DNA of 64,000 bases from Lactonifactor longoviformis DSM 17459. Lineage in GTDB: Bacteria; Bacillota; Clostridia; Lachnospirales; Lachnospiraceae. Positions 25,476-34,519 of the stretch are shown here, piece by piece. Each line of letters starts with the position of its first letter. Within the stretch, counting starts at the first letter, position 1. The DNA lies in the NCBI RefSeq assembly GCF_900129135.1, contig NZ_FQVI01000013.1:55111-119110 (forward strand), written 5' to 3'. Below the pieces are notes generated by a model that was not told where the DNA came from, made no database searches, and saw only the letters and a list, made by a program, of their open reading frames with translations. A program made the position numbers and the translations under genes.

Positions 25476-26525
25476 ATGGGTTTTAAAAGAATGTTTGACG
25501 CAGTTGAGTGTCACGAGGGGGAACCCCTGCGAGTGATAACCACCGGAATTCCCACGATTCCTGGGGATTCCGTGTATGAACAGTGTATGTGGCTGAGAGA
25601 ACATGACGATCAGCTCAGGCTGCTTATGCTCAGGGAGCCCCGGGGTATGCCGGCTACATGTGCAAACCTGATTGTGCCGGCAAAGGATCCCAGGGCTGCA
25701 GCCGGATATATTATCATGGAACAGACAGAGTATCCCATGATGAGCGGAGGAAATACCATTGCCGTTGCTACGGCGCTTTTGGAGACAGGACTTTTGCCTA
25801 TGAAGGAGCCGGTTACAGAGTTCTATCTGGAGGCCCCTGCAGGTTTGATTCACATCACGGCAGAGTGCAGCAAGGGAAAGGTTACCAGTGTCACCTTTAA
25901 AAATGTTCCCTCCTTTGCGGTATATCTGGACAAAGAGATAGAAGTCCCTCATCTGGGGAAGGTGAAGGTAGATATTGCCTGGGGCGGTATGTTCTATACG
26001 GTTATTGACGCCACACAGTTTGAGGGATTAAAGCTGGTGCCTGAGATGGGACGCGAGATTGCAAGGATCTCTGCCCTGTGTACCAGAGCAGCTATGGACC
26101 AGCTTCCCGTAGAGCATCCGGATTATCCGGGAGTTGGCATAACCTTATCCATTATGCACGCTCCCCCGGTCACTCCTGGAACTTATATGCGTTCATCAAA
26201 TGTAGTATTTACAGGTGAGATTGATTTTGACCGTCCGGAGACCTGGACCGGCGCTCTGGATCGCGGCTGCTGCGGAACCGGTACGTGCGCACTGATGGCG
26301 GTGGAGCATGCAAAGGGCAGGCTGAAGGTCAATGAACCATTCTATAATGAAGGACTGCTGGGCGTAACCTTTACCGGCCATGCAGTGGAGGAGACAGAGC
26401 TCCATGGACATAAGGCCATTGTGCCTACCATAGGCGGCCAGTGCTGGATCTATGGGTTCAGCAAGTGGGTTCTGGATGAAACAGATCCTTTCCCCAATGG
26501 ATTTACCATCGGGGATATTTGGTAA
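25476..26525 (+). CDS. Proline racemase superfamily protein, copy 4 (Ser at first catalytic position)
   Basis: The 349-residue paralogue has MSGGNTIAVATALLETG as first motif, closest of the four to the classical MCGHNTI but with Ser90 and Gly92 replacing Cys and His. The second motif is DRGCCGTGTC. TGGAGG (25465-25470) selects ATG 25476 over an earlier ATG at 25434. It ends the operon that starts with the MttB gene and is followed by a terminator. Its GNTIAV block is more ancestral than copies 1-3, so it may keep the original specificity. Confidence 0.85.
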   Translation: MGFKRMFDAVECHEGEPLRVITTGIPTIPGDSVYEQCMWLREHDDQLRLLMLREPRGMPATCANLIVPAKDPRAAAGYIIMEQTEYPMMSGGNTIAVATALLETGLLPMKEPVTEFYLEAPAGLIHITAECSKGKVTSVTFKNVPSFAVYLDKEIEVPHLGKVKVDIAWGGMFYTVIDATQFEGLKLVPEMGREIARISALCTRAAMDQLPVEHPDYPGVGITLSIMHAPPVTPGTYMRSSNVVFTGEIDFDRPETWTGALDRGCCGTGTCALMAVEHAKGRLKVNEPFYNEGLLGVTFTGHAVEETELHGHKAIVPTIGGQCWIYGFSKWVLDETDPFPNGFTIGDIW

Positions 26526-26530
26526 AAAAG

Positions 26531-26574
26531 GAGAAGCGAAACCTTACGTGAGGGGGATTCGCTTCTCTTTTTTT
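26531..26574 (+). terminator. Rho-independent terminator of the MttB-ProR operon
   Basis: GAGAAGCGAA (26531-26540) pairs with TTCGCTTCTC (26558-26567), followed by a run of Ts to 26574. Confidence 0.9.
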
Positions 26575-26611
26575 AGTGAAAGGACTAAATAGTCCAAAAC
26601 AGGCTGACATG

Positions 26612-26620
26612 TGGTATAAT
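26612..26620 (+). promoter_or_regulatory. Extended -10 promoter of the alkyltransferase gene
   Basis: TG (26612-26613), one base, then TATAAT (26615-26620), an extended -10 element. The -35 region is poor, which extended -10 promoters tolerate. Confidence 0.55.
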
Positions 26621-26677
26621 TTAATAAATATGAAGAGCAGTGTTATCCCTAACATTTACTTTAAGGAGGAAATGAAT

Positions 26678-27217
26678 ATGTATTATTCCGCGAATTACGA
26701 TTCCCCCCTGGGACAGATTACCTTGGCAAGTGACGGAGAGCATCTTGTGGGTGTGTGGATAGAAGGACAGAAATATTTTTGCGGCTCAGTAAAAGAAGAG
26801 CTGGTCCCCAAAGACGGTTTACCGGAGTTTGAAGCGGCAAAAGACTGGCTGAACCAATACTTTGCCGGGGAAAAACCACAGATAGATGAGCTGCCCCTGG
26901 CCCCCATAGGCGGTGAGTTCAGACAGGAGGTATGGAAACTGCTCTGCGAGATTCCCTACGGAGAAGTGACAACATACGGGGAAATCGCAAGGAAAGCGGC
27001 AGAGAAGCTGGGCAAACAGAAGATGTCTGCCCAGGCAGTGGGAGGGGCGGTTGGACATAATCCTATCTCTATTATCATCCCATGCCACCGCGTGGTGGGG
27101 GCAAACGGGAGCCTCACCGGCTATGGGGGAGGTATTCAGAAAAAGGTATGGCTTCTGACCCATGAGGGGGCGGACATGAGAAAATTCACTGTTCCCACCA
27201 AGGGCACCGCCTTGTGA
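26678..27217 (+). CDS. ogt: Methylated-DNA-protein cysteine methyltransferase
   Basis: The 179-residue protein removes O6-methyl groups from guanine by transfer to its own Cys. The acceptor is in IIIPCHRVVG (C136), preceded by the DNA-binding YGEVTTYGEIARKAAEK helix and AVGGAVGHNPI. AAGGAGG (26663-26669) is 8 nt from ATG 26678; the in-frame ATG at 26672 is too close to it. It is monocistronic, with its own extended -10 promoter and hairpin end. Repair of methylation damage near a methyl-transfer pathway is noted but could be chance. Confidence 0.92.
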   Translation: MYYSANYDSPLGQITLASDGEHLVGVWIEGQKYFCGSVKEELVPKDGLPEFEAAKDWLNQYFAGEKPQIDELPLAPIGGEFRQEVWKLLCEIPYGEVTTYGEIARKAAEKLGKQKMSAQAVGGAVGHNPISIIIPCHRVVGANGSLTGYGGGIQKKVWLLTHEGADMRKFTVPTKGTAL

Positions 27218-27225
27218 CAGACAGA

Positions 27226-27267
27226 GCAAATAGGAGGGGAAACCGGCAGGTTTCCTCTCCTATTTGC
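27226..27267. terminator. Long hairpin after the alkyltransferase gene
   Basis: GCAAATAGGAG (27226-27236) pairs with CTCCTATTTGC (27257-27267), and an inner GAAACC/GGTTTC extends the stem. The T-tract is poor, so termination strength is uncertain. Confidence 0.6.
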
Positions 27268-27294
27268 TATACGATTCATACAGCACAAATACAA

Positions 27295-27324
27295 TTGACA
27301 AGAGAAATGTCATGACATTATAAT
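27295..27324 (+). promoter_or_regulatory. Consensus promoter of the YesM/YesN operon with palindrome in the spacer
   Basis: TTGACA (27295-27300), 18 bp, TATAAT (27319-27324). The spacer contains a perfect 12-bp palindrome, ATGTCATGACAT (27307-27318), abutting the -10 box. A protein bound there would block or distort the promoter. Confidence 0.75.
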
Positions 27325-27370
27325 GAAGTAACAAATGATGCGATGTGCGGATTAGCGAAAGGAGAATAAA

Positions 27371-29170
27371 ATGAATACACGGTTCGCAGAGTGGAAGCAT
27401 TCAATTCGGGGGAGGCTGCTGGCGCATTTTACCGTCCTTTTCCTGCTGGTCATTGGCAGCATGGTGGTTTTTTACCACATCTCTATTAATATCACCTATG
27501 ATACGGCCACGGAATCTGTGAAGAATACCATTCGTCAGGTAAATACAGATACCGATCGGGTTTTGAGCAATGCGCTGGAACAGGCTAAGCAGGTGGCCAG
27601 AGACGCGGAGATACAGGCAACCCTGCGAAAACCTCTGCCGGAAACGGAGCAGGCTCTGTATAAGCAGAGGGTTCAGTACAATTATATCCTTTATGATCGA
27701 AACCGCTTTGTGGATGACATCAACGGTATTTTTGTCCTGGGGGACAACGGCGCCATCTACCGTTCCACCAGGTATGGGCTGCGGGAAAAAGCATTTTTAG
27801 ACAAGGACTGGTACAAAAAAGTAATGGAGACCGGTGAGGTGTTATGGATGCCGCCTCACTTTGGCTCGAACATTGTAAATAATCTGGACGACTCTACCAT
27901 CAGTGTAGTTGTGCCCATCAAAGACCGTGCATCCACCAGGATATTAGGGGTTGTAGTGGTAGACATACTGACGGAAAAACTGGAGCAGGTGAAGGACAGC
28001 GGGTTAGTCTTTAAGGGAACTACCTACATATTGGATGAAAAGAATAAAATCATCTACACCAATGCCAACGAGAGCGCCAGGGAGACTGAGGCAATCAGCA
28101 GAGCCGTGGACGAAAGCGCATTGGCTTCAAATTCCTGGACAAAGGATATCCGAATCAATGGGGATAAATATCTGGTGTCTGTGGCTGAACTCTCAGACAG
28201 CGGCTGGAAAGTCATGGGCCTTATCTCTTATGAGGAGATGTATGCAAAAGTCAGAGTGCTGCGCAATTCTATTTTCATCGTGATCGGTGCATTCGCAATT
28301 ATAGCAATTGTATTCGCGGTGATCGGTTCCAACCAGGTGTCTAAGCCCATCCGGGAGATCCGCACCACCATGAAGGAAGTGGAAAAGGGTAATTTCAGTG
28401 TGCGTGTGGAATACGGGGGGAAGGATGAGGTGGGAGAGCTGGTTCACAGTTTTAACCACATGGTGCTTAAGATCAATCAGTTGATTGAGCGGGAGCAGGA
28501 AAACCAGAAGAAACTGAACCAGGCGGAGTTTAAGGCGCTGCAGTCTCAGATTAACCCACATTTTCTATACAATACTCTGGATTCCATCATCTGGATGGTC
28601 AGAATGAACCGCCTGGAGAAGTTAGAAGAGATGATTACCTCGCTGACCAATTTCCTGCGCATCGGATTAAGCCGGGGGCGCAGTGAGATTACCCTGGAAG
28701 AGGAACTCAAACATGTGGGAAATTATGTGGCAATTCAGAAAATACGTTATGCCAAGCTGCTGAGCTATGAGGTGGATGTGCCGGAAGACCTGAAAAAATA
28801 CTATGTCATAAAAATGATTCTCCAGCCCATTGTGGAGAATGCTCTATATCACGGAATTAAAGAAAAGGGAGTGCCGGGGATCATCCGGGTCAGCATAAAA
28901 ACCACAGAAAAAGAGATTTTAATTACAGTCACAGACAATGGCATGGGCATGAAGCCGGAGAAGCTCAAAGAGATAGAGAATATGATGGAGAAGGGGATTG
29001 ACTTTGATCCCAATGCCTACGGGGTTATTAATGTGCAGAGGAGGATCCAGACAACGTACGGAAGCAGGTACGGACTGCATTTTGAGAGCGAATATACAAT
29101 GGGGACCCGGGTCTACGTGACATTGCCCAAGAAAGGAGAGGGAGAATTTGCTGAAGGTAATCATAGTTGA
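27371..29170 (+). CDS. YesM-type sensor histidine kinase
   Basis: The 599-residue membrane kinase has a first membrane helix at about 16-38, an extracellular Cache-like sensor to about 298, a second helix at about 300-320 and HAMP at 320-372. The His_kinase domain follows with QSQINPHFLYNTLDS (H397) and an HATPase_c with the N-box QPIVENALYHG. Such kinases sense extracellular sugars or sugar-binding proteins and phosphorylate the AraC-type regulator encoded next, which overlaps it by 23 bp. The sugar ABC transporter and galactonate genes downstream are the probable targets. Confidence 0.93.
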   Translation: MNTRFAEWKHSIRGRLLAHFTVLFLLVIGSMVVFYHISINITYDTATESVKNTIRQVNTDTDRVLSNALEQAKQVARDAEIQATLRKPLPETEQALYKQRVQYNYILYDRNRFVDDINGIFVLGDNGAIYRSTRYGLREKAFLDKDWYKKVMETGEVLWMPPHFGSNIVNNLDDSTISVVVPIKDRASTRILGVVVVDILTEKLEQVKDSGLVFKGTTYILDEKNKIIYTNANESARETEAISRAVDESALASNSWTKDIRINGDKYLVSVAELSDSGWKVMGLISYEEMYAKVRVLRNSIFIVIGAFAIIAIVFAVIGSNQVSKPIREIRTTMKEVEKGNFSVRVEYGGKDEVGELVHSFNHMVLKINQLIEREQENQKKLNQAEFKALQSQINPHFLYNTLDSIIWMVRMNRLEKLEEMITSLTNFLRIGLSRGRSEITLEEELKHVGNYVAIQKIRYAKLLSYEVDVPEDLKKYYVIKMILQPIVENALYHGIKEKGVPGIIRVSIKTTEKEILITVTDNGMGMKPEKLKEIENMMEKGIDFDPNAYGVINVQRRIQTTYGSRYGLHFESEYTMGTRVYVTLPKKGEGEFAEGNHS

Positions 29171-30773
29171 GGACGAGGATCTGCTGAGGGATGGGCTGTC
29201 AACCTGTGTGAGCTGGGAAAAGTTTGGATGTGAATTGGCAGGCGCTGCGGAGGATGGGATCAAAGCGCTGGCCCTTATGGAAAAGACAAACCCGGATGTG
29301 GTGATTACAGACATTAAGATGCCTCATATGGACGGGATAGAGCTTTCGGAACAAATAAGGGAAAAGTATCCCCGGATTAAAATCGTTATCATCAGCGGTT
29401 ATGATGAATTCGAGTACGCCAGAAGGGCGCTGAAGGCCGGAGTGTCCGAATATATCCTGAAACCGGTAAACCTGGAACAGCTGGACACAGTGATGAAGTC
29501 CATTACAGAGACCATTTTAGCAGAACGGGAGAAAGAAAGGGAGATTCTAAAACTGAGGGATATGAGCCAGCAGGGACTGGGAACCATACGTCAGACCTTG
29601 TTTTCAAAAATTCTTCTGAGAAAGCAGAGCCCGGAGGAGCTGGGGGAACTGGTTTCTCAGATCGGCGAGTATGTAAACGGTAAATACTATTCGGTGGGTA
29701 TCCTGGAGCAGCAAAATTTCCCCATTGTATCTATTGACTGCGACTATCTGGAAATCATTGAAATGGACAGGGCCTTTGAACAGATGGTAATCAGGTGTTT
29801 GCAGGACTATGAGGAGACCGAGGAGGGAAACCATGTGGAGATTCTTCGTTCCAGTAACTGCGAACGCCTATTCTGCATTGTGCATAACTCTGCGCAGGAG
29901 GTTAAGAAAATCATAAAAGATATCAGCAGTCTCTTTGACGTCAAGAGAGATGATATGGAGCATCTGCAGCTGACCTTTGGCTGTGTTTCCAGGGAGCTGG
30001 CCGGCCTGTACAAATCCTTCCTGAACGCCAGAGGTATCTGTGAGAAGAAATTTCTGGAGAATTGGTCACAGATTCTTCATACAGACGGCAAAGCAAGCAG
30101 TACTATACAGCATATGAATTATGATGCCCAGGCCCTGTTCTTTGAGGTGAGAAGCGGGACTGGGGAAGGAATCGAAAACTGCCTGAAGGAGTTTCGGGAA
30201 AGACTTTCCAGGGAGAAGATCGTATCCTATATGCAGATTGTGATGATTGTAAGCAACCTGTATTTTGAGTTAATTAAACTTCCGGAGGAGGTTGGGGGAA
30301 ACATACAAGATATTATCGGGGATCCTATGGAAACCTTCCACCGCATGATTGAGAAACGAAAGCGTCACGAGATGATAGAAGAGATGGGGAAAGTCTGTCT
30401 TCAGATACACGAATATTTCGGCAGTGTCTCCGGGGCCAAAATGCAGGGGGTGTTAAAGAGAATTTTAGAATATATAGATACTCATTACATGGAGGAGGAC
30501 CTGGCCATGAAGGATGCCGCAGATTATGCCTACATCAGCGTGTCTTATCTAAGCCTTATCTTAAAGAAGGAGATAGGCAAGACCTTTATAGAGTATCTGA
30601 CAGAAGTAAGGATTGAGAAGGCTAAGAATTACCTGCTCCATACAAACATGAAAAATTATGAAGTGGCAAACGCCTGCGGATATTCAACTCCCGCATACTT
30701 CAGCACGGTTTTTAAAGGTGTCTGCGGGGTAAGCCCGTCCGCCTTTCGAAAAGAGAACCAAACCCTTTCGTGA
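29148..30773 (+). CDS. YesN-type response regulator with AraC DNA-binding domain
   Basis: The 541-residue protein has a receiver domain (1-about 120) with the phosphorylated Asp in DVVITDIKMPHMDG (D55), a long middle linker and a C-terminal double-HTH AraC domain (about 440-541, DAADYAYISVSYLSLILKKEIGKTF and ANACGYSTPAYFSTVFKG). The start is TTG at 29148, within the 3' end of the kinase gene, supported by GGAGAGGGAGAA. It is expected to activate the transporter and catabolic operon beginning at 30866. Confidence 0.92.
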   Translation: MLKVIIVEDEDLLRDGLSTCVSWEKFGCELAGAAEDGIKALALMEKTNPDVVITDIKMPHMDGIELSEQIREKYPRIKIVIISGYDEFEYARRALKAGVSEYILKPVNLEQLDTVMKSITETILAEREKEREILKLRDMSQQGLGTIRQTLFSKILLRKQSPEELGELVSQIGEYVNGKYYSVGILEQQNFPIVSIDCDYLEIIEMDRAFEQMVIRCLQDYEETEEGNHVEILRSSNCERLFCIVHNSAQEVKKIIKDISSLFDVKRDDMEHLQLTFGCVSRELAGLYKSFLNARGICEKKFLENWSQILHTDGKASSTIQHMNYDAQALFFEVRSGTGEGIENCLKEFRERLSREKIVSYMQIVMIVSNLYFELIKLPEEVGGNIQDIIGDPMETFHRMIEKRKRHEMIEEMGKVCLQIHEYFGSVSGAKMQGVLKRILEYIDTHYMEEDLAMKDAADYAYISVSYLSLILKKEIGKTFIEYLTEVRIEKAKNYLLHTNMKNYEVANACGYSTPAYFSTVFKGVCGVSPSAFRKENQTLS

Positions 30774-30865
30774 ATTTTGAAAGAAAATTATGAAATATTG
30801 GATTCATCTTTTGTTCACAATTCATTATACTTACCATATCAAAAAATTCCAAGGAGGAAGAGACT

Positions 30866-31897
30866 ATGAGGAAGAAAGCTTTGAGTCTGGTACTAGCATT
30901 GACCATGGGGTTAGCCCTTGCTGCATGCGGAGGAGAAAAAGACGAGGCACCTGCTGCTGCCGCCGAGGCGCCGGCAAAAGATGACAAGGAAGCAGCGGAT
31001 CCCCAGAGCTCCGGCGAGGTGGACATGAGCGTGCTGAAAGGCAAGACAATTGGATTCTCTCAGTGCGACAATGGAAATAGTTGGAGAATCGCTGAGACGG
31101 AATCTATGCAGGCAGCAGCTGAAAAGTATGGGGTAAAACTTATTTACACAGATGCTTCCGCTGACATAGCAAAACAGGCATCGGATATTGAGGATATGGT
31201 TGCACAGGGTGCTGACTATTTGATTATTGCCCCCCAGGAGGAAGACGGACTTCAGGCAGCGCTTCAGTCTGCTATGGACAAAGATGTTCCGGTTATTCTG
31301 GTTGACCGTTCTGTAAACGGGGAAGCAGGCCAGTTATACACAAGCCAGATCATGTCTGACTTCGTATGGGAGGCAGAGCAGTGCGCAAAGATTATTACTG
31401 AAACCTTAGGGGGGAAAGGCAACATTGCAATCCTTCAGGGAACACAGGGAGCAACTTCTACAAATGACCGTCAAAAAGGCTTTATGGACGCAATTGAAGG
31501 TACCGACATGAAAGTAGTGGCAGATCAGGTTGCCAACTATGTAATGGATGAGGCCCAGGACGTTATGGCCAATATCCTTCAGGCGCAGGGCGATGAGATT
31601 GACGCTGTATACTGCCACAATGACGATATGGCCCAGGGCGCAATCGCTGCCATTAAAGCAGCAGGCTATACACCGGGAAAAGACATCTATGTTGTAGGTA
31701 TTGATGGTCCAAAGGCTGCCATGGAATCTATCCTTGCAGGAGAGCAGCTGGCATCCTGTTCCTGTTCCCCTCTGTTCGGCGAACCGGCATTTGAACTCTG
31801 TGCAAAAATTGAAAGCGGACAGAAAGTTGACGCTTCTTACACAAACGAAGATACACTGTATACGAAAGACAATGCTAGTGTAGACGCTGGATTCTAA
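30866..31897 (+). CDS. Sugar ABC transporter substrate-binding lipoprotein (RbsB-like)
   Basis: The 343-residue protein has a signal peptide with lipobox LALAAC (Cys21) and an Ala/Glu-rich linker, then a periplasmic-binding-protein type 1 fold: GKTIGFSQCDNGNSWRIAETESMQ, a QGADYLIIAPQEEDGLQAAL segment and VVGIDGPKAAMESI. It is anchored outside the membrane and delivers a sugar to the permeases encoded downstream. CCAAGGAGGAAG precedes the ATG. The catabolic genes that follow suggest a galactose- or galactonate-type ligand. Confidence 0.93.
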   Translation: MRKKALSLVLALTMGLALAACGGEKDEAPAAAAEAPAKDDKEAADPQSSGEVDMSVLKGKTIGFSQCDNGNSWRIAETESMQAAAEKYGVKLIYTDASADIAKQASDIEDMVAQGADYLIIAPQEEDGLQAALQSAMDKDVPVILVDRSVNGEAGQLYTSQIMSDFVWEAEQCAKIITETLGGKGNIAILQGTQGATSTNDRQKGFMDAIEGTDMKVVADQVANYVMDEAQDVMANILQAQGDEIDAVYCHNDDMAQGAIAAIKAAGYTPGKDIYVVGIDGPKAAMESILAGEQLASCSCSPLFGEPAFELCAKIESGQKVDASYTNEDTLYTKDNASVDAGF

Positions 31898-31951
31898 ATA
31901 ATGCGAAAAAACAGTATGCTGTTTCAAAAGGCAGATACTAAATAGTGTAAT

Positions 31952-31993
31952 GACCATTCTGTCTATATTTCAAAAAGTATAAATGGAATGGTC
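31952..31993 (+). other. Stem-loop between binding-protein and ATPase genes
   Basis: GACCATTC (31952-31959) pairs with GAATGGTC (31986-31993) around an AT-rich 26-nt loop, followed by GTTTC. This is the usual place for a hairpin that lowers downstream expression and stabilises the binding-protein message. The T-run is weak. Confidence 0.55.
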
Positions 31994-32016
31994 GTTTCTA
32001 TGATTGGAGAGAATTT

Positions 32017-33558
32017 ATGGCTAGGAATAAGATATTGTTAGAGATGCGGGGAATCGTAAAGAATTTCCCTGGGGTCCGGGCCCTGAAGGGAGTGGACTTC
32101 TTTGTGGCAGAAGGGGAAGTCCATGCATTGATGGGAGAGAACGGCGCCGGAAAATCTACGCTGATTAAGACACTAACCGGGATTTATCAGAGAGACGAGG
32201 GGAGCATCACCTTCGATGGGAAAGAGCTTAATCCTAAGACTGCGCTGGAAGCGCAGAATGCAGGCATCAGTACGATTTATCAGGAATTAAACCTTGTACC
32301 ATTTCAGACAGTGTATGAGAACATGTATCTTGGAAGAGAACCAAGAACCAAAACAGGAGTCATTGACCGCAAGGCAATGATCACGGGCTGTGAACAGGTG
32401 TTGGCAGATTTGGGAATCCACATCAATGTTACTGCCCCCCTTTCTGCTTATGGCACGGCTATCCAGCAGATGGTTGCTATTGGCCGCGCGATTTCAGTAA
32501 ATGCAAAGTTAGTGATTATGGATGAGCCGACTTCTTCCCTGGATACTAAAGAAGTGCGGGTGTTGTTTGACATTATAAAGAAATTAAAGGCAAAAAATAT
32601 TGCCGTTATATTTATAAGCCATCGCCTGGATGAAATTTTTGAAATCTGTGAACATGTGACAATCCTCAAGGACGGGACTCTGTCAGGAGAGGTAGACATC
32701 GGCGAGATCGACCAGCTCAGGCTGATTAATCTCATGATTGGCAAAGAGGCAAAACAGCTTGAGCGCACCAAGAAGGGATATACTCTTGAGAATGCGGAAA
32801 CTCTCGTTGAAATGAAGGACATCCGGCAGGGAACCCGTCTGAACGGCCTCGGTATTACCATTAAAAAGGGAGAGGTCTTAGGGCTGGCCGGACTGCTTGG
32901 TTCCGGGCGTACGGAACTTAGCAAGGTATTATTTGGGGCGACGCAGCCGGATGAAGGAGAAATCTTCTGGATGGGTCAGGAGCAGAAATTTAAAAATCCC
33001 AAAGACGCCATTGGACTTGGGATGGGATTCTGCACAGAGGACAGAAAAGTGGAGGGAATTATCCCCCATCTGTCCGTGCGTGAGAATATGACCATTGCCC
33101 TGCTTCCTCAGATCAGTAAGATGGGCGTTGTATCTGCCTCAAAACAGAGACAAATCGTAGATGAGTATATCAAACGCCTGGCAATCAAGACACCCACACA
33201 AAACCAGCCCATCAGGAATTTAAGCGGGGGCAATCAGCAGAAGGTACTTCTGGCAAGATGGCTTTGTATGAATCCCAAGCTGGTGATTATGGACGAGCCT
33301 ACCCGGGGCATTGATGTGGGCGCAAAAGCAGAGATAGAAGCACTGATTCAGGAGCTTGCCTCACAGGGAATCAGCATTCTTATGATTTCCTCTGAGATTG
33401 CTGAGCTGGAGCGTAACTGTGACCGGGTAGTAGTTATGCGGGAAGGGCGCAAGCTGGGTGAGCTCATAGGGGATGATATCCATCAGGATAAGGTGATGGA
33501 GATTATCGCCAGCGGCGGAGGAGAATTAGAGAACATTGGAGGTGCAGCAAATGAGTAA
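32017..33558 (+). CDS. Sugar ABC transporter ATP-binding protein (RbsA/MglA-like, duplicated)
   Basis: The 513-residue protein is a tandem of two ABC domains. The first has Walker A GENGAGKST (about 40) and a weak signature followed by VIMDEPTSSLD; the second has GLLGSGRTEL in the Walker A position and LSGGNQQKVLLARWL plus VIMDEPTRGID. This asymmetry is normal for RbsA/MglA. It powers import of the sugar bound by the upstream lipoprotein. The first permease overlaps its end by 8 bp. Confidence 0.93.
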   Translation: MARNKILLEMRGIVKNFPGVRALKGVDFFVAEGEVHALMGENGAGKSTLIKTLTGIYQRDEGSITFDGKELNPKTALEAQNAGISTIYQELNLVPFQTVYENMYLGREPRTKTGVIDRKAMITGCEQVLADLGIHINVTAPLSAYGTAIQQMVAIGRAISVNAKLVIMDEPTSSLDTKEVRVLFDIIKKLKAKNIAVIFISHRLDEIFEICEHVTILKDGTLSGEVDIGEIDQLRLINLMIGKEAKQLERTKKGYTLENAETLVEMKDIRQGTRLNGLGITIKKGEVLGLAGLLGSGRTELSKVLFGATQPDEGEIFWMGQEQKFKNPKDAIGLGMGFCTEDRKVEGIIPHLSVRENMTIALLPQISKMGVVSASKQRQIVDEYIKRLAIKTPTQNQPIRNLSGGNQQKVLLARWLCMNPKLVIMDEPTRGIDVGAKAEIEALIQELASQGISILMISSEIAELERNCDRVVVMREGRKLGELIGDDIHQDKVMEIIASGGGELENIGGAANE

Positions 33559-34507
33559 TACAGTCAGAACCAAAGCAGATACAGTTGCTACTTTAAAAAA
33601 GTACAGTGCTGTCATTCTCCTGTTGGTTTTCCTTGTAATAAACGCAGTGATTACACCCAACTTTTTCAGCATGGGAACAGTCCGCAACATTATTATCCAG
33701 TCCTGTACTATTATTCTCACAGGAATGGGCATGACCATGGTCATTTCTACAGGAGGAATTGACATTTCTGTAGGCGCAGTGATGGCCCTGGCAGGCATAG
33801 TAACAGTCAAACTGCTTCCCTATGGCGTGCTGACAGCCTGTATAGCGGCAATCTTTGTGGGCGCCCTCTCAGGTGCGATTGCCGGATTTATGGTAGGAAA
33901 GCTCCGTGTCCAGGCAATGGTAGTGACACTGGCACTGATGATTGGCGTCAGGGGCGTTGCCCAGATTTTAAATGATGCCAAGATTATCTATATTTCAGGT
34001 GACAACGCAGATTCCTTTAAGATGCTGGGAAGTGCCAGCCTGGGGGGAATCCCCATCCAGATTATTCCCATTGTACTGGCGGTGGCAATCGTATGGTTTG
34101 TACTGGAGAAGACCATTCTCGGCCGGCATATTCAGGCGGTAGGAGACAACCCCAGTTCAGCGCAGCTTGCAGGCATTAATTCTACAAGGACCCTGATGAT
34201 TGTTTATATCTCCAGTGCTGTTCTGGCAGCGATCGCGGGTATCTTTGCCACAGCTAAGATCGGTGCTGCTGACGGAAACTCCCTGGGACTTCTCTCTGAA
34301 CTGGATGCCATTGCGGCGGTTGCAGTCGGCGGGACATGTATGTCTGGCGGACGAGCCAAGATCTTCGGCACGGTGATCGGCGCGCTGATCATGCTGCTGA
34401 TTACCATTACTGTTAACATGAATAATATTACGTATGAATATGCACAGGTATTGAAGGCTTTCATTATTATCTTTGCCGTATATATTCAGCGCGATAAGGC
34501 TGCTTAA
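33551..34507 (+). CDS. Sugar ABC transporter permease 1 (RbsC-like)
   Basis: The 318-residue protein has about 8-10 membrane spans with the family segments GMTMVISTGGIDISVGAVMALAG and AVAVGGTCMSGGRAKIFGTVIGA. GGAGGT (33538-33543) fixes ATG 33551. It forms the membrane channel together with the second permease encoded 12 bp downstream, so the transporter is heterodimeric, unlike the RbsC homodimer. Confidence 0.92.
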   Translation: MSNTVRTKADTVATLKKYSAVILLLVFLVINAVITPNFFSMGTVRNIIIQSCTIILTGMGMTMVISTGGIDISVGAVMALAGIVTVKLLPYGVLTACIAAIFVGALSGAIAGFMVGKLRVQAMVVTLALMIGVRGVAQILNDAKIIYISGDNADSFKMLGSASLGGIPIQIIPIVLAVAIVWFVLEKTILGRHIQAVGDNPSSAQLAGINSTRTLMIVYISSAVLAAIAGIFATAKIGAADGNSLGLLSELDAIAAVAVGGTCMSGGRAKIFGTVIGALIMLLITITVNMNNITYEYAQVLKAFIIIFAVYIQRDKAA

Positions 34508-34519
34508 GGAGGGGTTGAA

